This document shows, piece after piece, positions 25,485 to 34,922 of a DNA stretch of 64,000 nt. The notes below the pieces were generated by a model. That model was given only the letters and a program-made list of their open reading frames with translations. It ran no database searches and was not told the origin of the DNA. The number at the start of each line of letters is the position of its first letter. Position 1 is the first letter of the stretch. The position numbers and the translations under genes were made by a program. Source of the stretch: Pelagisphaera sp964404745 (GTDB taxonomy: Bacteria; Verrucomicrobiota; Verrucomicrobiia; Opitutales; Opitutaceae); assembly GCA_964404745.1 (NCBI GenBank), contig CAYOLG010000020.1, forward strand, positions 1 through 64,000. Reading direction: 5' to 3'.

Positions 25485-26405
25485 ATGACAACCACCAGCT
25501 CGCTATCCGCCCGCTACTTCACTGTCGCCTTAATAATCTCTCTTAGCGGGATGGCCTTTCTCTATCTTCCTTCATTCGAATCGACTCGCGCCTTTTTCGC
25601 TGTCAATTGGGGACTTACGCTTTCCACTCTCTTCGTCGGAACCGGGGCCTTAGTGGTAGCAGCTTACCTGCTGCTCTTGCTTCGTTTTCAACAAGTAGCG
25701 ACGCAATCACTGATTTCCATCATAAAACAAGTTGAGACCAATCGGCCAGCCACCGCATTCACGGCCAAGCCCAAAGTGATGGAAGTCGATCGCTTTCGCT
25801 ACCTCCTAGAAAACCTTTCGCTCATGATCGAGAAGCTCGAGGATCTTATTGACGAGCTAGAAAAGCATAGAGCCTCCTCGGAAGAAAAACTTGTCTCATT
25901 CGGCAAGGAAAAGGAGGCCAACCTAATATCCATCGAGGAACGGACCCGCCGGGTGGAGGAGCTCAGAAGCGAGCGAGCCGTTTTGGAGGAAAGCGTTCGG
26001 CGATTGGAGGCCAAACTCGATGAGGAACGCAAGGCGAACGTCCATCAAGAAATCGAAAAGCGAAGCGACGAAATCTACAACCAAATGGAAAAGGCCGTAG
26101 AAGCCTCGGCTCTGAAATCAATTTGGCTACCTAAAATTGCTAAGGATCTGAATGGACCCTCAGCCGTTATTCAAAAGACGATCGATGACCTGCAAGGAAA
26201 TTGGGATACAACCTCTTTCGCCCGCTTAAAGTCAGATGTTGCCGAGCTCAAGGAGCAAGGAGAGATTCTCGCGGGCGCATTGAATCGTCTAAACAATACG
26301 GATGCGAACCCTGAACAAAAAACTGGCTATACTTCGAATCTAACCGAATTTCCGAAACCGAATTGCGAAGACGAACGTTCTTCTGCCCGTATAGCTAAAT
26401 CCTAA
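25485..26405 (+). CDS. Membrane-anchored coiled-coil protein of unknown function
   Basis: 306 residues. Two membrane helices at about 10-30 and 43-66 are followed by a long cytosolic or periplasmic coiled coil (about 85-210, rich in Glu/Lys/Arg, for example EERTRRVEELRSERAVLEES), then a helical segment SALKSIWLPKIAKDLNGPSA. The LPKIAKDLN-x-PSAVIQ stretch vaguely recalls a histidine-kinase dimerisation helix lacking the His, but no kinase domain follows. It sits between msrPQ and the dienelactone hydrolase. No family recognised. Confidence 0.6.
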   Translation: MTTTSSLSARYFTVALIISLSGMAFLYLPSFESTRAFFAVNWGLTLSTLFVGTGALVVAAYLLLLLRFQQVATQSLISIIKQVETNRPATAFTAKPKVMEVDRFRYLLENLSLMIEKLEDLIDELEKHRASSEEKLVSFGKEKEANLISIEERTRRVEELRSERAVLEESVRRLEAKLDEERKANVHQEIEKRSDEIYNQMEKAVEASALKSIWLPKIAKDLNGPSAVIQKTIDDLQGNWDTTSFARLKSDVAELKEQGEILAGALNRLNNTDANPEQKTGYTSNLTEFPKPNCEDERSSARIAKS

Positions 26406-26428
26406 TCAACCCAATAGCCCTCACCATT

Positions 26429-27319
26429 ATGGAACGCAAAAAGGCCACTGACTTCCCCCAGGAGTTGCTCGATATCTACGATGAATACGTACACGGCATC
26501 ATTGACCGCCGCCTATTCTTTTCCAAAGCCGCTAAATTCGCCACGGCAGGCGTCACCGTAGCCGCTCTGGTCGACTCGCTGAGCCCGGACTACGCTTGGG
26601 CTGAGCAAGTTTCCAAGAGCGATTCACGGATCCATACCGAGTACGCCGAATACGACTCCCCCCAAGGCCACGGTAAAATGCGCGGCTACCTCGCCCGCCC
26701 GTCCAACGCCTCGGGCAAATTGCCAGCCGTGCTCGTGATTCACGAGAATCGGGGGCTAAATCCATATATTGAGGACGTCGTTCGCCGCGCCGCTTTGGCA
26801 GGATTCTTGGCCTTTGGCCCCGACGCCTTAACGCCCCTCGGAGGGTATCCAGGAAATGACGACGATGGCCGAACCATGCAACGGCAACTCGACCTAAACA
26901 AGATTACCGAGGACATGGTTGCCGCCGCTCAGTTCCTTCACAATCACCCTAACAGCGCTAAATCGACAGGCGTGGTGGGCTTTTGCTTCGGAGGCGGCAT
27001 GTCCAATACCCTAGCCGTTCGTCTGCCTAACATCATCAAAGCCGCGGCTCCATTCTATGGTGGTCAGCCATCCGCCGAGGACACCAAGAAAATTAAAGCC
27101 ACTCTCTTGTTGCACTACGCGGAGATGGATCAGCGAGTCAATGCCGGTTGGCCCGACTACGAAAAAGCCCTCAAGGCGAACGATATCAATTACCAGACCC
27201 ACATCTACACAGGCACCAATCACGGCTTCCACAACGACACGACACCCCGCTACGATGAAACCGCCGCCAAACTGGCATGGAGCCGAACCATAGAATTTTT
27301 CAAAGAGCATCTCGGCTAA
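26429..27319 (+). CDS. Exported dienelactone hydrolase family protein
   Basis: 296 residues, alpha/beta hydrolase. The N-terminal DRRLFFSKAAKFATAGVTVA region resembles a Tat signal, ending near YAWAEQ. The catalytic triad of the family is visible: Cys in VGFCFGGGMSN, Asp in YAEMDQRVNAGW and His in TGTNHGFHND; HENRGLNPYIEDVVRR carries the conserved Glu. Such enzymes open lactones or dienelactones; exported members often occur with oxidative-stress genes. It starts 23 nt after the coiled-coil gene, so the two are probably cotranscribed. Confidence 0.85.
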   Translation: MERKKATDFPQELLDIYDEYVHGIIDRRLFFSKAAKFATAGVTVAALVDSLSPDYAWAEQVSKSDSRIHTEYAEYDSPQGHGKMRGYLARPSNASGKLPAVLVIHENRGLNPYIEDVVRRAALAGFLAFGPDALTPLGGYPGNDDDGRTMQRQLDLNKITEDMVAAAQFLHNHPNSAKSTGVVGFCFGGGMSNTLAVRLPNIIKAAAPFYGGQPSAEDTKKIKATLLLHYAEMDQRVNAGWPDYEKALKANDINYQTHIYTGTNHGFHNDTTPRYDETAAKLAWSRTIEFFKEHLG

Positions 27320-27624
27320 TTTAGTCCAATAGGCAGGGGCTGGCTCCCGTTCGAAACGGACGAGTAGCTGGGGTCGCGCTTTCTGAGAGAGTGCCGACGG
27401 GGCCGTTGATATCGGTTTTGCAGCGACCGCAGGACTGAGCGTCACTCTACTTACGCGAACGCCGTAAGCGGCGACTCTAAAACTTAGGTTTTGCGGGACA
27501 CTTTCTGAGCGAGTATTCCTTTTGCAGGAGCAGCTTCACGCCGCGAACAATCGGAATTCATCTCGGCGTAAAGCCGCTCCTGCAATCGTTACGCGCGCTG
27601 AAGGGCCGCCCCACAATGGCTTCG
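27320..27624. repeat. Palindrome-rich spacer with REP-like families B and C
   Basis: At 27522-27585 inverted arms TTGCAGGAGCAGCTTCACGCC and GGCGTAAAGCCGCTCCTGCAA form a REP pair of family B, the AGGAGCGGCTT type found in many bacteria. At 27371-27476 GGGTCGCG...GCGACC and AACGCCGTAAGCGGCGACT resemble family C. The region separates converging genes and may act as a bidirectional transcription stop. No gene was found. Confidence 0.6.
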
Positions 27625-30318
27625 CTAGCCGTTACGTAGCAATTCGGCAACCAAGGCCGTCCAACCTGTTTGGTGACTAGCCCCCAGGCCTTTGCCAGTC
27701 TCTCCATGGAAAAACTCATAAAAAAGCGGATACGCTGAAAAATTCGGGTCACTTGCGTAGCATTCTTGTTCTCCATGGCAGGGCCGCCTTCCTGCTTCAT
27801 CTGGCAAAAATAAGGCCGCCATCCGCTTGCTTAACTCGATCGCGCACTCGTCTAGAGTTAGCCACTTGCCCGAACCGGTAGGAAATTCGGCTTTCAGTGA
27901 TTCTCCATAAAAGCGATAGTATCCTTTCAACGCTTCAATAATAAGAAAAGTAATGGGAAACCACACAGGTCCTCGCCAATTAGAGTTGCCTCCGAACAGC
28001 CACGAGTCTGAGTCGCCAGGCGTATATTTTACTTCGAAGCGTTCGCCAGCCATTTCCAAGCAGTACGGATGCTTTTCATAGTAGCGGGAGAGCGATCGAA
28101 TTCCGTAAGGGGAGAGAAATTCATCTTCGCTGAACAGATAGGCCAACAATCGCTCCAGTTGTTCACGCGTGGGGATCGCCAGCAAGTAGTGCGGATGCTT
28201 GCCTCCTTTCCACTCGCAGGTGATCTGACTCGCCAAATCCTTTCGGTGATCGAGATACCAATGCATGCGTTTGCGAAAACCAGGCATGGATTCCATCAGC
28301 TCACCATCCAAAGTCTCCGAAGCGATCAATGGGACCAGGCCAACCAAGCTGCGCACCGCTATGTGTTTGCTTTCCCCATTCGGAAAGAGGATCTGGTCAT
28401 AATAAAACCCTTCATCTTCGTCCCAGAGCCCGCCGTTGCCTGATCGATTCATGGCATCGGAGATATTGATAAAGTGCTCAAAAAATTTCGAAGCAACCCC
28501 TTCGTAGTCGGGATCCTGTTTGGCTATCTCCAGGGCTATCGCTAGCATCGTCGAGCAGTAGAAAGCCATCCAAGCGGTTCCATCGGCCTGGTGCAGGTCA
28601 TGCCCACCAGGCATCGGCTGCGAACGATCGAAGAGTCCAATATTGTCGAGGCCCAGAAATCCGCCAGCAAACAAATTGTTCCCTTGGGGATCTTTGCGAT
28701 TCACCCACCAAGTGAAGTTGAGCATCAACTTGTGAAAGGCTCTTTTCAAGAAGGAGACATCACCTTCGCCACCGTCCGCGCAATTTCGATACACATGCAG
28801 ACATGCCCAGGCGTGCACAGGGGGATTCACGTCCCCGAGCGCCCACTCGTAGGCCGGTATTTGTCCATTCGGGTGCATGTACCATTCCCGCAAAAACAAT
28901 ATTAATTGCTTCTTGGCGAAGTCTGGATCGACCCGAGCGAAAGGGATCATGTGGAAAGCCAAGTCCCAAGCAGCGTACCATGGATATTCCCACTTGTCCG
29001 GCACGGAAATGACGTCGCGATTAAACAAGTGACCCCATCCCTGATTACGGCCATTTAGCCGCTCTGGCGGCGGTTTAGCGATGCCCGGATCGCCTCGCAG
29101 CCAATCGTGAACCGAATAATGATAAAATTGCTTGGTCCAGAGAAGCCCAGCATAGGCTTGTCGCTCTACCTGCCTTTCCGCATCAGAAAGTTCTCGATGG
29201 GAGATGGTATCGAAGAAAGCATTTGCCTCCATTATCCGCTCTTTAAATACGCTCTCGAAACCCTTGCCAAAAACGCGCTTCGGGGCCTCCTCCTGGCTAA
29301 ACATACGCAAATCGATGGATACGCTTTCATTCGCCGGTATATCAAGAGCATATCTCGCTACAGAAATCGTCCCCTTCCTTTCAGGATTTATAGCCTCTTT
29401 TTCCCCGCCAACAATCCATCGTTCAATTCCATCCTTAAAATAAGTGGTGTAGCTCTCGGAACCATACAGCGCCTCGGTATTCGTTTCGTTTTCTGTAAAA
29501 GCGAATTCCGGACAGGTTCCGTCACTGGCGGCATTCGCTTCAAAGTGGAAAATACCTAAATTCTGGTGGTCCAAGTCCAGCCGCTGATCCGACACTTGGC
29601 GGATGCTCGGCTTCAGCGTGCAGCCTTCGTGCTGGCACCCCCAAATCCAAGTGTTTCGGAAAAATATTTTGGGTAGCGCTTCGAGACAGGCTTTTTCCGG
29701 CCCTCGATTGCTGATTGTCAATCGGATCAGCAAATCATTGGGGCTGCCTTTGGCGTACTCTGCCTGGACGTCAAAATAGCGGGATTGGTCGAAAACACCT
29801 GTATCTAAAATCTCGTATTCCGAATCGAGCTTTCCCATCTCCGCATTTCTCCTGATCAGCTCTTCGTAGGGGAAACCTTCTTGAGGATATTTGTAAAGAG
29901 CTTTGGCATAGGCGTGAGAAGGCGTGGAATCGAGATAGTAGTAGAGTTCCTTACAATCCTCTCCATGATTCCCCTGCTTTCCAGTCAACCCAAATAGACG
30001 CTCCTTGAGCCGTTCATCCTTTCCATTCCAAAGGGCGACGGAAAAGCATAGGCGGCATTCCCGGTCGCAAAAGCCTAGCAATCCATCCTCTCCCCATCGG
30101 TAGGCCCGCATGCCAGCGTGCTCGAACGGAAAGTACTCCCAAGCATTGCCGTCTTTCGAGTAATCTTCGCGCACGGTTCCCCATTGCCGTTCCGACAAGT
30201 AGGGGCCCCAACGCTTCCAATTGGCTTTGCGCGAAGCGGAATCATCCAACCGTTTCCGTTCGGCACTCTCGATACCAGTTTTTCGACCTCTAGTTGGCAT
30301 TCTCTTGGAAACTAGCAA
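27625..30318 (-). CDS. GH63/MGH1-like glucosidase
   Basis: 897 residues without signal peptide. The N-terminal half is a beta-sandwich (WEYFPFEHAGMRAYRWGEDGL as its opening); the C-terminal half is an (alpha/alpha)6 barrel of clan GH-G with WEYPWYAAWDLAFHMIPFA, NPPVHAWA, NRKDPQGNNLF and SNWRGPVWFPI. Family 63 members hydrolyse alpha-glucosides or mannosylglycerate and related compounds. The exact substrate is not visible; an intracellular alpha-glucosyl or glycosyl-glycerate compound is likely. The first Met is followed by a very basic stretch (MPTRGRKTGIESAERKR) common in this subgroup. Upstream is the AlkZ-related gene (36-nt gap). Confidence 0.8.
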   Translation of the reverse strand: MLVSKRMPTRGRKTGIESAERKRLDDSASRKANWKRWGPYLSERQWGTVREDYSKDGNAWEYFPFEHAGMRAYRWGEDGLLGFCDRECRLCFSVALWNGKDERLKERLFGLTGKQGNHGEDCKELYYYLDSTPSHAYAKALYKYPQEGFPYEELIRRNAEMGKLDSEYEILDTGVFDQSRYFDVQAEYAKGSPNDLLIRLTISNRGPEKACLEALPKIFFRNTWIWGCQHEGCTLKPSIRQVSDQRLDLDHQNLGIFHFEANAASDGTCPEFAFTENETNTEALYGSESYTTYFKDGIERWIVGGEKEAINPERKGTISVARYALDIPANESVSIDLRMFSQEEAPKRVFGKGFESVFKERIMEANAFFDTISHRELSDAERQVERQAYAGLLWTKQFYHYSVHDWLRGDPGIAKPPPERLNGRNQGWGHLFNRDVISVPDKWEYPWYAAWDLAFHMIPFARVDPDFAKKQLILFLREWYMHPNGQIPAYEWALGDVNPPVHAWACLHVYRNCADGGEGDVSFLKRAFHKLMLNFTWWVNRKDPQGNNLFAGGFLGLDNIGLFDRSQPMPGGHDLHQADGTAWMAFYCSTMLAIALEIAKQDPDYEGVASKFFEHFINISDAMNRSGNGGLWDEDEGFYYDQILFPNGESKHIAVRSLVGLVPLIASETLDGELMESMPGFRKRMHWYLDHRKDLASQITCEWKGGKHPHYLLAIPTREQLERLLAYLFSEDEFLSPYGIRSLSRYYEKHPYCLEMAGERFEVKYTPGDSDSWLFGGNSNWRGPVWFPITFLIIEALKGYYRFYGESLKAEFPTGSGKWLTLDECAIELSKRMAALFLPDEAGRRPCHGEQECYASDPNFSAYPLFYEFFHGETGKGLGASHQTGWTALVAELLRNG

Positions 30319-30354
30319 CAGCTGGCCCGTTTTTGATCGAGGCGATCTTCCATT

Positions 30355-30882
30355 TCAATCTTCATCGCCCAAAAGATGCAGGGAGGCTTCATTAAAGGTT
30401 ATCCAAGTATTCTTCGCTATCCCCGGCTCATTGCTCCAAGAAATATTGAGCGTTACCTGCAATTGCTTTAAGGCCGTATCGAACTGACTCTTAGTACATA
30501 CGAACCGGGCTTTGGCCTCCTTCCTCAAGATTCCCGTGGTCTCCGAACCGATTCTTATCATTTCATATACTTCCTGGGCCAGCGTTGAGCAGGCTTTTAC
30601 CGGCCGATGAGCTTTCCCATAGTATAGATCGTCCGGATACATCTCCGGCAGCTCGTTCTTCCAAGCCCAAATCGCTTCTACCTTGGCTCCCCACTTAGTC
30701 CGTCCACCACCCTCCTCCGGCAGATCGACCGCGTCACACAGAGAGGGAGCAATCTTCGCCTTTCCGATGAAAAGCGTACAGATGCCCGCCGAATGCACAA
30801 ACTCCAAGGCTTCCTCCAGCGTTTTGACCTTCATTAATAACGATCCTAATCCAGATTCACAGGCCGACAATAGCATTCTCAA
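30355..30882 (-). CDS. AlkZ-related winged-helix protein
   Basis: 175 residues; an inner Met at 30834 (MKVKTLEEALEFV) is an alternative start. It resembles short proteins related to the DNA glycosylase AlkZ/YcaQ: TLEEALEFVHSAGICTLF at the front, WAWKNELPEMYPDDLYYGK in the middle, then a winged-helix-like end (ETTGILRKEAKARF, KSQFDTALKQLQVTL). These lack the full three-wHTH AlkZ architecture, and no glycosylase activity can be claimed. It may be cotranscribed with the glucosidase. Confidence 0.55.
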   Translation of the reverse strand: MRMLLSACESGLGSLLMKVKTLEEALEFVHSAGICTLFIGKAKIAPSLCDAVDLPEEGGGRTKWGAKVEAIWAWKNELPEMYPDDLYYGKAHRPVKACSTLAQEVYEMIRIGSETTGILRKEAKARFVCTKSQFDTALKQLQVTLNISWSNEPGIAKNTWITFNEASLHLLGDED

Positions 30883-30950
30883 CCTCGAATTGAATTGATC
30901 GCCACGATCTCCTCCCCATACCGTTTTCGCAGCCCAACCGTCCTCGACTT

Positions 30951-31889
30951 ATGCAGCTAAAGAATCTACCCATCCTCATAACCGGCGGCAACGGGAATAT
31001 TGCCCGCCTGCTCGCCAAGCGCCTCCTCAAAGACAGCCACAGCATCACTTGCTTCGACATAGCGAATCCCAGTCCCGAATCCACCGTCGAGGGAGTCGCC
31101 TACATTACAGGCGATATTTGCGACCAGCCATTGCTTGAAAAGATTCTCAAGGACTCAGCCCCTAAAATCGTATTCCACCTCGCATCCCTCCTTTCTGGCA
31201 GCTCCGAAGCCGACCGACGTCGGGCCTTTCAGGTGAATGCTCAATCTACCTTCAACCTCCTCGAGCTGGCCTTGGCCAACGGAAAGCCGCGCATCGTTTT
31301 TCCAGGCACCGGAGCCTCTTACGGATCCGACATCCCACCGGACGTTCCGGAGGATCAGCCTCAATGGCCCGAAAATATTTACGGCGTAACCAAGATCTTG
31401 AACGAACGTCTCGGGGCCTACTATACGATGACTCATGGAATGGATTTCCGCTGCCTGCGACCACCTCTAGTTCTTTCTCCTTACGCCCCTCCCGCGGCTC
31501 TGACCGCTTACGCTTCTCATGCTTACGTGGCCGCTGCCAAAGGCGAACCCTTCGCATTTCCCGTTTCGCCGGACATCGGCATGTCCACGATCTATATCGA
31601 AGACCTCGTCGACGGATTCGTTCAGTTGGCCTACGCCGAACGGAGCCAACTGAGCCGTCACGCCTACAACTTGCACGCCTTTTGCCCAAGCGCCCAGGAA
31701 ATCGCCGATTCGATCGTTAAGTTGAAACCGGATTTTCAATACAGCTTCGAACCGAACGATGTGGTCGAAAACCTCCTGAAAACCGCCGCCCAGGTTTTTC
31801 AAGACGCCTCGGCTCGCCAAGATTGGGGATGGAACCCTATCAGCGACCTGGACGAATGCTCGAGAGCCATGTTCGATCTCATGAAATAA
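30951..31889 (+). CDS. NAD-dependent epimerase/dehydratase family protein
   Basis: 312 residues, extended SDR. The NAD loop is LITGGNGNIARLLAKR, followed by GDICD, VFHLASLLSG, the catalytic YGVTKILNE and RPPLVLSPYAPP. The sequence resembles the branch containing prokaryotic L-threonine 3-dehydrogenase-like and D-erythronate dehydrogenase (DenD) enzymes, so it may oxidise a sugar acid rather than epimerise a nucleotide sugar. A sulfatase gene begins 21 nt downstream on the same strand. Confidence 0.75.
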   Translation: MQLKNLPILITGGNGNIARLLAKRLLKDSHSITCFDIANPSPESTVEGVAYITGDICDQPLLEKILKDSAPKIVFHLASLLSGSSEADRRRAFQVNAQSTFNLLELALANGKPRIVFPGTGASYGSDIPPDVPEDQPQWPENIYGVTKILNERLGAYYTMTHGMDFRCLRPPLVLSPYAPPAALTAYASHAYVAAAKGEPFAFPVSPDIGMSTIYIEDLVDGFVQLAYAERSQLSRHAYNLHAFCPSAQEIADSIVKLKPDFQYSFEPNDVVENLLKTAAQVFQDASARQDWGWNPISDLDECSRAMFDLMK

Positions 31890-31910
31890 ATATTTCCCCT
31901 CAACAGACCC

Positions 31911-33377
31911 ATGCGAAAACGGAAGTCTCCACCCATAGTTCTTCTTCTAGCCTGCATTGTAGCGATCCATAATACATTGGGGGACAAAACTAACGTCCTC
32001 TTTATCGCCATCGACGACCTCAATGACTGGATCGGATGCATGGATGGACATCCGCAAGCGCAAACGCCGCACATCGACGCTCTAGCCGAACAAGGCACCC
32101 TTTTTCTGAATGCCCACACCCAATCGCCTATATGCAATCCCTCGCGAACGAGCGTGATGACGGGCCTGCGCCCTTCCACGACGGGAATCTACGGTTTGGC
32201 TCCCTGGTTTCGTACAGTCGAGGAATGGAAAGACCTCGTTACCCTACCCCAGCATTTCGCTAACTCCGGTTACACCACCTATACCGTGGGAAAGATCTAC
32301 CATGGCGGAGACTGGCAGCAAAACGATCCTCCCGAATTCGACATCATTGGTCGCGCTGATCCCGGACTTCGTCCTAAAGAAAAACGCGTACAGACGCCTC
32401 GTGGCGGTCGCGGCATGGACTGGGACGTTTATCCCTTCCAAGAGTCTGAACACAAAGACTGGAAAACAGCAAGTTGGGCAGTCGAAAAACTAGACGAGCA
32501 ACCCAAAGATCCCTTTTTCATGGCCGTCGGTTTTTCCCTGCCCCATGTGCCTCTTCTAGCCACACAAAAATGGTTCGACCTCTACCCCGAAGAAACCTTG
32601 CAGCTTCCCCGCATGCTGCTCGACGACAGAGATGACACCCCCCGTTTCAGCTGGTACTTGCACTGGAAACTTCCCGAACCCCGTCAGCGATTCCTTCTTC
32701 AAGCAGGCGAGCAGCTCAAGATAGTTCAAGCCTATCTTGCCAGTATCAGCTTTATGGATAGTCAAGTAGGGCGCGTCCTCGAGGCGCTTGAACGCAATGG
32801 CTACGCTGACAACACCGTTATCGTTCTTTGGTCCGACCACGGTTACCACCTAGGCGAAAAGGAAATCACTGGGAAAAACACCCTCTGGGACCGATCCACG
32901 CGCGTGCCTTTGATTTTCGCTGGACCGGGAATCAGGCAAGGCTCCAAATCTACGCGGCCCGTAGAACTGCTCGACATATATCCGACCCTTTCTGAATTGT
33001 GCTGGCTCCCCCCGCAAAGGCACCTTGAGGGTCTCAGCCTAGTTCCGCTCCTGAAAAATCCGAATGCTTCCCGATCACGACCTGCGATCACGACGCACAA
33101 TCATGACAATCACGGAGTCCGCTCCGAAAAGTACCGCTATATTCAATATGCTGACGGATCCGAAGAGCTTTATGATATGATCGCGGATCCGAATGAATTT
33201 ACTAATCTGGCGAACGATCCTAATTACGCCCGAACTCAACGAGCCCTTAAAAGGCGACTTCCTAAAACAAATCGCCGCCCCGCTCCCGGCAGCGCCAATC
33301 GGATCCTGATTTATGAAAATGGAGTAGCTAACTGGGAAGGCGAAGACATCGACCACAATGAACCTATACCAGAGTAA
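31911..33377 (+). CDS. Iduronate-2-sulfatase-like sulfatase
   Basis: 488 residues with signal peptide (KSPPIVLLLACIVAIHNTLG). The sulfatase core has IDDLNDWIGC with metal-binding Asp, the formylglycine motif CNPSRTSVMTG at Cys75, TVGKIYHGG, VGFSLPHVP, WSDHGYHLGEKE and the terminal YRYIQYADGSEELYD. The Asp-His-Gly pair and the DLNDW start are characteristic of the iduronate-2-sulfatase-like subgroup. It probably removes sulfate from algal or animal glycans in the periplasm. No formylglycine-generating enzyme is in the window. Cotranscribed with the epimerase upstream. Confidence 0.9.
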   Translation: MRKRKSPPIVLLLACIVAIHNTLGDKTNVLFIAIDDLNDWIGCMDGHPQAQTPHIDALAEQGTLFLNAHTQSPICNPSRTSVMTGLRPSTTGIYGLAPWFRTVEEWKDLVTLPQHFANSGYTTYTVGKIYHGGDWQQNDPPEFDIIGRADPGLRPKEKRVQTPRGGRGMDWDVYPFQESEHKDWKTASWAVEKLDEQPKDPFFMAVGFSLPHVPLLATQKWFDLYPEETLQLPRMLLDDRDDTPRFSWYLHWKLPEPRQRFLLQAGEQLKIVQAYLASISFMDSQVGRVLEALERNGYADNTVIVLWSDHGYHLGEKEITGKNTLWDRSTRVPLIFAGPGIRQGSKSTRPVELLDIYPTLSELCWLPPQRHLEGLSLVPLLKNPNASRSRPAITTHNHDNHGVRSEKYRYIQYADGSEELYDMIADPNEFTNLANDPNYARTQRALKRRLPKTNRRPAPGSANRILIYENGVANWEGEDIDHNEPIPE

Positions 33378-33407
33378 CGATAACTTTCAGATCAGCCGCT
33401 CGTCGAG

Positions 33408-34919
33408 CTACCTTGCCCAATCCGGGAAGGAGCCTAGTGTGGAATTAGATACGTAAGGGAAGAGTAGATACAAAGCGAGCACGGTAAAAACGATCGCCAC
33501 GATATTCAAAACGAATCCAGTTCTTGCCATTTCTGCGATACGGATTCGCTGGCTCCCAAACACTACCGCATTGGGCGGGGTTGCCACTGGCATCATAAAG
33601 GCCATAGAAGCGGAAATCGTTGCTGGTATGGCGAAGAGCATTGGGTGTACCTGCAAACTTACAGCCCAACTAGCCAATATGGGAAGCAACATCGACAATG
33701 TGGCGACATTCGATGTAAGTTCCGTCAAAAACGTAACGCTAAGACAGATCACGATAACGAGGAGCAGCGTGGGGACGTCGCCCAAGGTCTGGAAAAGGTT
33801 TCCAATGTGCTCGGAAAGACCGCTTGCGGCAAACCCCGCGGCCAAGGCAAACCCACCACCAAATAGAAGGATCATTCCCCAAGGCAGTTTTCCAAAAACA
33901 TCCGCCTCCAAAATTCGACTGGGACCCTCTTCGGATCTCGCAGGCAGGAAGAACAACAACAAGCACATGGCAACCGCGACCGAGCCATCGTCTACGAACT
34001 GAAAACCTGACCATAGATCGGACCATCCAGGAATAGCAACAAAACCCAATTCAAGCTTCTTGCGGAATATCCATAGCAGGGCCGTAGTCACGAATACCGT
34101 TAAAACCGTCTGCTCCTCGCGGGTTATAGGTCCAAGCCGTTCCAACTCCTGTCCAATAACCGAATTGTCCAAGGTCAACGAGCTATCGACCCGCAATAGA
34201 ACTTTGGTAAGAAGCAACCAGACGACCAATAAAAGCGTTATCGAATAAGGGACCCCTATTAAAATCCACTGCCCAAAGGCGATAGGAGGAGCTTCTGGGA
34301 ACGATTCTTGAAAGATGCGAACAAAAGCCAGATTCGTCGGCGTGCCAACCAGGGTGGAAACTCCTCCTATCGAGCAACCATAAGCGATACCTAGCATTAG
34401 GACCAAGGCCAGCGAATGCGTTTTCTCTTTGCCAAACGCGTCTTCCATCTTGGAAATTATGGCAAGCCCTATGGGCAGCATCATCACGGAGGTAGCCGTG
34501 TTGGAAATCCACATCGACAGAAATGCGGAGGCAGCCATAAAGCCAAGCACGAGAAAATCGGCCCGTCGGCCAATCGCGTGAATGATATTCAAGGCGATGC
34601 GCCGATGCAGATTCCAACGCTCCATGGACAAGGCGATCAGGAAACCGCCAATAAACAGGAAGATGATAGAATTGACGTAGGCCTTGGCCGTATCTCCTGT
34701 ATTCAGGATTCCTGCCAATGGGAAGAGAACGATGGGAATCAAGGCCGTAGCGGCCAAAGGAATGGCTTCGCTAATCCAAAGAATGGCCATCACGAGAGCG
34801 ATAGCCGCCATCTTTCCCGCCTCCGGTCTCTCTGGAACAGGATCGTAGAAAAGCCAAAGAGAAAGAAATGCAATCAGGCCGGTCGCCAAACCCGTTCTCT
34901 TCCAGGATGCCCTTTTCAT
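33408..34919 (-). CDS. SLC13/DASS-family sodium-coupled anion transporter
   Basis: 503 residues with 11 or more membrane helices. Family motifs are ILWISEAIPLAATALIPIVL, the sodium/substrate loops ISNTATSVMMLPIG and ELTSNVATLSMLLP, and VGTPTNLAFVRIFQ. DASS proteins import dicarboxylates, citrate or sulfate with sodium. Only 3 nt separate it from the upstream gene of unknown function, so it is the third gene of a tight operon. Sulfate or a carboxylate from glycan breakdown is the plausible cargo. Confidence 0.88.
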   Translation of the reverse strand: MKRASWKRTGLATGLIAFLSLWLFYDPVPERPEAGKMAAIALVMAILWISEAIPLAATALIPIVLFPLAGILNTGDTAKAYVNSIIFLFIGGFLIALSMERWNLHRRIALNIIHAIGRRADFLVLGFMAASAFLSMWISNTATSVMMLPIGLAIISKMEDAFGKEKTHSLALVLMLGIAYGCSIGGVSTLVGTPTNLAFVRIFQESFPEAPPIAFGQWILIGVPYSITLLLVVWLLLTKVLLRVDSSLTLDNSVIGQELERLGPITREEQTVLTVFVTTALLWIFRKKLELGFVAIPGWSDLWSGFQFVDDGSVAVAMCLLLFFLPARSEEGPSRILEADVFGKLPWGMILLFGGGFALAAGFAASGLSEHIGNLFQTLGDVPTLLLVIVICLSVTFLTELTSNVATLSMLLPILASWAVSLQVHPMLFAIPATISASMAFMMPVATPPNAVVFGSQRIRIAEMARTGFVLNIVAIVFTVLALYLLFPYVSNSTLGSFPDWAR

Positions 34920-34922
34920 GGC